Notes under the pieces: generated by a model
Seen by the model: only the letters and a program-made list of their open reading frames with translations
Database searches by the model: none
Told to the model about the DNA's origin: nothing
In this document: positions 6,933-10,572 of the stretch, piece after piece
Position numbering within the stretch: the stretch's first letter is position 1
Layout: every line of letters starts with the position of its first letter
NCBI GenBank assembly: GCA_934167135.1
Contig: CAKPKI010000059.1
Location: 1 to 10,572 of the forward strand
DNA: 10,572 nt
Direction: 5' to 3'
DNA from: an uncultured Clostridia bacterium
GTDB taxonomy: Bacteria; Bacillota; Clostridia; TANB77; CAG-508
Made by a program: the position numbers and the translations under genes

Positions 6933-7009
6933 TTAATCACCTCCTATATAGATATTTTAGAACAAACTTACATTTATTTTAACTAGCCTAAAAGCAACTT
7001 GGTCATAAA

Positions 7010-7046
7010 ATAACTATTTTACAAAATAGTTATAAAATGATATAAT
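7010..7046 (+). promoter_or_regulatory. Divergent promoter with near-perfect operator box
   Basis: An 11-bp inverted repeat (7010-7020 and 7023-7033) contains TAACTA-N10-TAGTTA at 7011-7032. The -35 TTTACA (7018-7023) lies within it, the spacer is 17 bases, and the -10 TATAAT is at 7041-7046 with an extended TG. A protein on this box would block the -35, so a repressor operator is the natural reading. It drives the 55-residue gene at 7067. Confidence 0.75.
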
Positions 7047-7066
7047 CTATACAAAGAGGTGTTGAA

Positions 7067-7234
7067 ATGGATACAGAAGACTTAATTCAAAAATTAGATT
7101 ATATAAAAAGTACAATAGAAAATAAAAAATATGATGATGCAATAGATTTGATAGAGAATGTCAAATATGAATTATTGGCTCAGCAAGATAAAGCAAGTGA
7201 ATATATAGATAATTTAATTGATGATTTAAAATAG
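7067..7234 (+). CDS. 55-residue acidic helical protein
   Basis: ATG preceded by AGAGGTG and by the strong promoter at 7018-7046. The product (MDTEDLIQKLDYIKSTIENK at the start, IDNLIDDLK at the end) is acidic and predicted to be almost all helix, like a small coiled coil or two-helix hairpin. I do not recognise it. It lies just past the divergent HTH/MutS-like pair, under the same inverted-repeat box as the DGR promoter, so it may be a small regulator, antirepressor or partner protein. The promoter, ribosome binding site and clean stop make it a credible gene despite its size. Confidence 0.6.
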   Translation: MDTEDLIQKLDYIKSTIENKKYDDAIDLIENVKYELLAQQDKASEYIDNLIDDLK

Positions 7235-7312
7235 TGAAAAATGGTAATTTGTGGTATTTTGTAGAAAAAAGTCGAATTTTGTAAATTAGACATAGCAAGG
7301 GTTTTGAAAGAA

Positions 7313-7362
7313 AATAACTATGCTGTAAAGTAGTTATTAAAATTTACATAATATGATATAAT
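7313..7362 (+). promoter_or_regulatory. Promoter with inverted-repeat box ahead of the 32-residue ORF
   Basis: Eight-base arms AATAACTA (7313-7320) and TAGTTATT (7331-7338) with a ten-base spacer, then TATAAT at 7357-7362 with an extended TG. The box-to-(-10) distance is 20 bases, exactly as at the DGR promoter. The -35 at 17-base spacing is weak (TTATTA, 7334-7339), which suggests dependence on an activator. Confidence 0.6.
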
Positions 7363-7406
7363 AAAAATAGAGATATCTCCAATAAATAAAAGGAGGAGGT
7401 AATAAG

Positions 7407-7505
7407 TTGAATTTAATTGACAAAATACTTTTACATATATTTAAAAAATATTCTAATAAAATTTATAAAAAGGGTGTTCAAGATGGATTTAATTGGAATA
7501 GATAA
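7407..7505 (+). CDS. 32-residue basic small protein
   Basis: TTG start, six bases after the very strong ribosome binding site AGGAGGAGGT (7391-7400), under the promoter at 7357. The peptide begins MNLIDKILLHIFKKYSN and ends VQDGFNWNR. The N-terminal half is amphipathic and basic, so it may associate with membrane or act as a small phage regulator. No family is recognised. It is the last gene before the attachment site. Support comes from the promoter, box and ribosome binding site; the length alone would not justify a call. Confidence 0.5.
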   Translation: MNLIDKILLHIFKKYSNKIYKKGVQDGFNWNR

Positions 7506-7569
7506 TTCCCACTTTCCCACTTTTTTCCCACTCTAGTACAAAAACGATTAAAAATGTTTGAAAATATAA

Positions 7570-7609
7570 AAACACTAAATGTTGAAATATAAGCATTTCA
7601 AGAGTGTTT
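7570..7609. repeat. Bipartite inverted repeat next to the attachment site
   Basis: Outer arms AAACACT (7570-7576) and AGTGTTT (7603-7609), and inner arms TTGAAAT (7582-7588) and ATTTCAA (7595-7601). It sits 25 bases left of the tuf fragment. On the minus strand the stem is followed by a T-rich run, so it could be a terminator; it could also be an attP arm structure for the integrase. Confidence 0.45.
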
Positions 7610-7633
7610 GAAAATGTATAATAATATTAGAAC

Positions 7634-7675
7634 AGAACAGTTGGTTCAGGTGTTGTTGCTGATATAATCGAATAG
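7634..7675 (+). pseudogene. tuf: 3' end of tuf (EF-Tu), prophage attachment site
   Basis: The 14 codons here read RTVGSGVVADIIE and stop, which is the C-terminus of bacterial EF-Tu (typically GGRTVGSGVV plus a short variable tail). Homology to tuf ends abruptly on the left: the codon before is AAC and the one before that is a stop, where tuf should read Gly-Gly. The fragment uses GGT, GTT and GCT codons as highly expressed genes do. The natural terminator follows 21 bases later. The best reading is an att site left by insertion of the prophage into the 3' end of tuf, with the intact gene restored at the other end outside the window. Recognition is from memory of the EF-Tu tail. Confidence 0.75.
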
Positions 7676-7696
7676 TAAATGAATTATTATATAGAA

Positions 7697-7723
7697 AGAA
7701 GTCAAGTAATTGGCTTCTTTTTT
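7697..7723 (+). terminator. Intrinsic terminator of the host tuf gene
   Basis: Nine-base stem AGAAGTCAA (7697-7705) with TTGGCTTCT (7710-7718), one G-T pair, GTAA loop, followed by a run of T to 7723. It lies 21 bases after the tuf stop, where a tuf operon terminator is expected. Confidence 0.85.
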
Positions 7724-7785
7724 CATATAATAGGAAAGTAATACAAATTAAAAGAAACAGAATAAAAAATAAAGAAAACACAAAT

Positions 7786-7813
7786 AGACTAAAGCAAAAA
7801 CAGCAATTAGTCT
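7786..7813 (-). terminator. Possible terminator for the minus-strand zinc-ribbon gene
   Basis: Arms AGACTAA (7786-7792) and TTAGTCT (7807-7813). Read on the minus strand the stem is followed by a T-rich stretch (complement of 7761-7785). It lies 25 bases beyond the stop of the zinc-ribbon gene. Confidence 0.45.
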
Positions 7814-7837
7814 TATGTAAAGTATGAGAATAAAAAA

Positions 7838-8086
7838 TTAATTGTCCTTATAAATGTGATGATAACCTCGTTTGGATAGGTAATCAATTGGAACGCATTT
7901 GTTATAATTACATTTAGCACATATTGTATAAGGAGGAGTTGAAATAGGTAGACCATTCCACTCATCTTCTTGTTCGAATTCAAGAACAGCTTCAATAGGT
8001 GCATCAAATTTAAATTTACATTTTGGACAGATGTAATCAACTGTTTTTCCACTTAAAGTAAGTGGAAAAGAATTAAAATCAAACAT
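7838..8086 (-). CDS. Small zinc-ribbon protein next to the transposase remnant
   Basis: 82 residues with ICPKC (Cys20, Cys23) and ICAKC (Cys56, Cys59) pairs plus Cys64, a four-cysteine zinc-ribbon pattern with a long insert. The end RGYHHIYKDN is compact and aromatic. GAGGT lies upstream of the ATG on the minus strand, and the gene begins 18 bases after the transposase stop, so they were one transcript. I think such small ribbon proteins accompany IS91-like transposases in clostridia, but I am not certain. It could be a DNA-binding accessory of the element or an unrelated host gene. Unlike the transposase, it is intact. Confidence 0.65.
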   Translation of the reverse strand: MFDFNSFPLTLSGKTVDYICPKCKFKFDAPIEAVLEFEQEDEWNGLPISTPPYTICAKCNYNKCVPIDYLSKRGYHHIYKDN

Positions 8087-8104
8087 ATAAAAACCTCATT
8101 TCTA

Positions 8105-8731
8105 TTAATTAATGCAGAGGACAAAATTCGTTTTGGTATCACATTTAGGACAATTATAAGGATCACGATTAAAAGATAAGATGGCACTTGCACGATGCTT
8201 TAAAAGTTGTCTTCTAAAATTTCTACAATGTTGTTTAATTAAAGGAATCATTTTAGAGTGAATAGAATGTTTTTTTCTATAAAAACTATAATATCTAATA
8301 ATTTTAAATTGAGAGGGCAAGAGATGTCTTAATAAAATCATAATAAATTTAGAAGCAAGAATAGTTACTTCTTTATATTTATTATCAATATGGTCAATAT
8401 AGGAAAAGGTAACATTAGAACCGTCATAATTAACAATTCTATTTTCACTAATAGGAACTCTCCCACAATAACGAGTAACATATTCAATGCCAGATTTTAA
8501 ATCTTTAAATTTTTTAGGTTCAGCATAAACATAAAAGCCTTTAGAATACTTTTTATAAAGTAAATTTTTATCTTTTTCAAAAGATTTACCTAGTTCTTTA
8601 GAAAGAATATCTAGGAGAATTTTTTGAAAACGAAAAGAAAGAGCATCATAATTAAAGAACTTCCAAGGAATATAAGAATTATTATTACCAAGTTTAATTT
8701 CAGCAAAGCTAAATAAAATATTATGTAAATT
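8105..8731 (-). pseudogene. IS91-like (Y2, HUH-type) transposase, N-terminus missing
   Basis: An open frame of 208 codons without a usable start; the first in-frame stop upstream is at 8732-8734. The sequence keeps the C-terminal half of Y2 transposases: AEIKLGNN, GIEYVTRYCGRVPIS with the YxxxY pair of catalytic tyrosines, NYDGSNVTFSYIDH, LLRHLLPSQFKIIRYYSFY, and a final CPKC. These match the IS91/IS801-type transposase (PF04986) order. The N-terminal zinc-binding region is absent, and the HUH histidine motif is lost or reduced to NLH at the break. About half of a normal 400-residue protein remains, so it cannot transpose by itself. The break point lies next to the promoter of the coiled-coil genes. 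Confidence 0.8.
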
Positions 8732-8742
8732 TTACAAAACTA

Positions 8743-8771
8743 TTGCAAATAATGACATATTATGGTATAAT
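8743..8771 (+). promoter_or_regulatory. Strong sigma-A-type promoter for the coiled-coil genes
   Basis: -35 TTGCAA (8743-8748), 17-base spacer, -10 TATAAT (8766-8771) with an extended TGG just before it. It lies 12 bases beyond the truncated end of the transposase. Confidence 0.75.
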
Positions 8772-8792
8772 TTATTACAGAGGCATGAAAGT

Positions 8793-8818
8793 GAAAGGAG
8801 AAAGGAGAAAGGAGAAAG
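8793..8818 (+). repeat. 7-bp tandem repeat carrying ribosome binding sites
   Basis: GAAAGGA is repeated exactly at 8793-8799, 8800-8806 and 8807-8813, followed by GAAAG. Each copy forms a GGAG Shine-Dalgarno core. The last GGAG (8811-8814) is seven bases from the ATG at 8822, the optimal distance. Confidence 0.85.
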
Positions 8819-8821
8819 TGT

Positions 8822-9001
8822 ATGAATAATATAGAAAAACAAGTAGAAGAAATCATGATTAAGCTAAAAGAAATTAATAAACAATTAACATCTGAAGTTA
8901 TACAAAAAGCAACAAAAGAGGAAATGGAACAATACATAGAAATTGTGGATGAAATAACTGCGAAACTAGAAGTAATAGATAGTTTAAATGAAAATGAATA
9001 A
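8822..9001 (+). CDS. 59-residue coiled-coil protein
   Basis: ATG seven bases after the last GGAG of the tandem repeat, under the promoter at 8743-8771. The product is a charged helix throughout (IEKQVEEIMIKLKEINKQL, then EEMEQYIEIVDEITAKLEVI), with no Cys, Trp or membrane segment. Its stop is 16 bases before the next ATG, so the two are an operon. Its pattern EI-KL-EI-QL resembles the N-terminus of the next protein. I do not recognise a family. It could be a small partner of the large coiled-coil protein. Confidence 0.65.
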   Translation: MNNIEKQVEEIMIKLKEINKQLTSEVIQKATKEEMEQYIEIVDEITAKLEVIDSLNENE

Positions 9002-9017
9002 AAAGGGAGGAATTTAG

Positions 9018-10481
9018 ATGAGTACTACATTAGGGGAGATTAATACAAAACTTGCGGAGATAAAAGATCAACTTGATAAAATTGATTTTGAAAAAGAAAC
9101 AGATCCAAAAAAAATAGATTCAATGATAATTAAAATATTAGGGGAAACTAAGGATGTTATAGAAAGAGAAAGCTTTGGTGAGGAGCATCTAAGTGCTATC
9201 GTAGAGTTATTTAAAAAGGCAGAAGAAACAGCTAATGGTTATGATCCAAAAAAAGATGCAGAAAATATATTAAAAAATCGTTCAAAGGCTAAAGAGATAA
9301 GTGATACAATAAATGCAAGAAAAAAAGCAAAAGAAGAAATTGTAAACAAATTTAATGAACTTACTAAAAAGCAAGAGGTTATTAGTAAATATAAGGAAAA
9401 ATATGATCCACAACATTTAAAAGATAGACAAGAAAATAAATCAAATGCTAATCTAAAAAAAATAGATAGTAATAATAAACGAATTATTGAGATTGCTGAT
9501 TTTAAAAGTAAAGTTGAGAACGAATTGAAAATTATAAAAACAAATTTAGAGTTAATAAAAGAATTGGATGAGCTTGAAAAGATTTTTGATAAATGTGAGA
9601 AATTAGAAAGAGATTTTTTACAATATAAGAATCAAGGCATTGAGAAAGATGTATTAGATGTATTAGAAAAAGAGTTGGAAGAAGAGCAAAAAAAACTAGG
9701 TGAAAAATGTAAAAATGTTAATACAAATAATAAAGGATTGAAAATAACTCCAAAAAGTATTAAGACTGATAAACCACAAGTCATATCAATTGCTAAAAAC
9801 CTAATAGTAGATGCTAAAGCTGATGTTAATAAAAAAGTAGTTGATTCTGAAAAAAACTATGGTTATACGGCGGGATTTGAAAATTTTATGGGGGCCAAAC
9901 TAGGAAATGTTAGTGATGAAGAATTTATAAATGTTTTTGAACAATCAATAAAGGAACTAGAAGCAGAAAATATAGATTATGTTATAGAAAACAAAAACAT
10001 TCAGACTAATATTGATTCTCTAGGTATTGGAATGGCAGTACAAAGTACAGAACAAGGTCTTTCAAATGTTGAACCAACAGAAGAAGAGATCAATGCTGTA
10101 ATTGAAGCTAATCCAGAAATTAAGGCTCTAGCTAAATCATTAACAAAAAAAGAGGAAAAAAAGGAAATATACAAATTTTTGACTGAAGGAAAAAAAGGAA
10201 AATTTCATCCTATAGCATTATTAAGATCAAAATTTGATCGAACAGCAGAAAAAAAATGGCGTAAGAATTATGAACTTAATATGAAACAAGCAGCTATTAA
10301 AAAAATTACTGAAACAAAATCAGGTAGTGAAAGTACAAGAAAAAAGTTTATGGATGCTTTGGTTCATAAGGTTATGACAGCTAAAGAGTCAGAAGTAGAT
10401 GAATGGAACAAAAATGCTGACAATAAACCAGGAAAAGTACTAACAGATGTTTATGATAAAATGGATAATTTTAGTAGATAA
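9018..10481 (+). CDS. Large charged coiled-coil protein of unknown function
   Basis: 487 residues, no signal peptide or membrane segment, so probably cytoplasmic. AAGGGAGG precedes the ATG. Residues 1-50 and 90-240 are long Lys/Glu-rich coiled coils (for example ELDELEKIFDKCEKLERDF). Residues 240-330 form a less repetitive region with NYGYTAGFENFMGAKLGNVS. Residues 385-487 are basic (KKEEKKEIYKFLTEGKKGKF, later RTAEKKWRKNYELNMK). There is no Walker motif or nuclease motif that I can see. The basic C-terminus and coils could suit a nucleic-acid or cytoskeletal partner, but no function is assigned. It forms an operon with the 59-residue gene and ends before a strong hairpin. Confidence 0.85.
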   Translation: MSTTLGEINTKLAEIKDQLDKIDFEKETDPKKIDSMIIKILGETKDVIERESFGEEHLSAIVELFKKAEETANGYDPKKDAENILKNRSKAKEISDTINARKKAKEEIVNKFNELTKKQEVISKYKEKYDPQHLKDRQENKSNANLKKIDSNNKRIIEIADFKSKVENELKIIKTNLELIKELDELEKIFDKCEKLERDFLQYKNQGIEKDVLDVLEKELEEEQKKLGEKCKNVNTNNKGLKITPKSIKTDKPQVISIAKNLIVDAKADVNKKVVDSEKNYGYTAGFENFMGAKLGNVSDEEFINVFEQSIKELEAENIDYVIENKNIQTNIDSLGIGMAVQSTEQGLSNVEPTEEEINAVIEANPEIKALAKSLTKKEEKKEIYKFLTEGKKGKFHPIALLRSKFDRTAEKKWRKNYELNMKQAAIKKITETKSGSESTRKKFMDALVHKVMTAKESEVDEWNKNADNKPGKVLTDVYDKMDNFSR

Positions 10482-10501
10482 AAATAATTTAATATATAAA
10501 A

Positions 10502-10537
10502 CAAAAGCAGAAGATTTTTCTATGTTTTCTGCTTTTG
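10502..10537 (+). terminator. Hairpin terminator after the coiled-coil operon
   Basis: Eleven-base perfect arms CAAAAGCAGAA (10502-10512) and TTCTGCTTTTG (10527-10537), 14-base loop, followed by CTCTTTT. The stem is strong and the T-run modest. It lies 20 bases after the stop of the 487-residue gene. Confidence 0.75.
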
Positions 10538-10572
10538 CTCTTTTGAGATGAGACAATAATGTTGTTATAGAT

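Noticed and set aside
7261..7290. GTCGAA near 7271 and at 2864 as Spo0A boxes
   Set aside because: Only six of seven bases match TGTCGAA, and nothing in the position supports sporulation control.
7575..7781. Minus-strand open frame of 68 codons between the att site and the zinc-ribbon gene
   Set aside because: It runs antisense through the tuf tail and its terminator, is low in complexity, and has no ribosome binding site.
7813..8052. Second minus-strand frame overlapping the zinc-ribbon gene
   Set aside because: Shadow frame; the overlapping frame has the cysteine motifs and the ribosome binding site.
1..10572. CRISPR array, tRNA or rRNA genes
   Set aside because: No regularly spaced repeats and no recognisable cloverleaf or rRNA sequence were seen on either strand.

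Overview
The window is very AT-rich, uses the standard code with strong purine-rich ribosome binding sites, and carries phage genes of the kind found in Gram-positive Firmicutes. It is most likely a clostridial or related gut bacterium. The left three quarters (1 to about 7630) is the right-hand end of a prophage. The right quarter (about 7634 to 10572) looks like host chromosome. The junction is marked by the last 13 codons and stop of a tuf (EF-Tu) gene, followed by a terminator. This suggests a prophage integrated in the 3' end of tuf.

Prophage layout. A tail or structural protein (partial, 1-858) is followed by a tail-fibre-like protein (871-2553) whose C-terminus is the target of a diversity-generating retroelement (DGR). 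The DGR consists of a variable repeat (VR, 2427-2538), a GC-rich hairpin just after it, a promoter with an inverted-repeat box, a template repeat (TR, 2689-2800), a non-coding spacer, and a DGR-type reverse transcriptase (2939-4004). VR and TR differ at 13 positions and every one is an adenine in TR, the hallmark of DGR mutagenesis. The reverse transcriptase reading frame is broken by one extra base at 3497, just before the motif GNYTSQW. Downstream come a hypothetical gene, two small membrane proteins (holin candidates), a 23-residue leader-like ORF and an endolysin (GH25, two CW_7 repeats, LysM).

Control region (6240-7505). Convergent to the endolysin is a minus-strand pair: a small Cro/CI-type helix-turn-helix protein, and overlapping it a protein that resembles only the mismatch-binding domain I of MutS. 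I recall MutS-like proteins being listed among DGR accessory factors, and no avd gene is visible here. Divergent from the pair are two very small genes (55 and 32 residues), each with its own promoter. These two promoters and the DGR promoter share an inverted-repeat box, TAACTA-N10-TAGTTA. My main inference is that DGR template/RT expression belongs to a small regulon with the HTH and MutS-like proteins.

Host side. After the tuf tail and its terminator come a zinc-ribbon protein and a truncated IS91-like (Y2, HUH-type) transposase, both on the minus strand. A strong plus-strand promoter lies where the transposase is truncated. It drives a 59-residue and a 487-residue coiled-coil protein of unknown function, with a 7-bp tandem repeat carrying the ribosome binding sites of the first gene.
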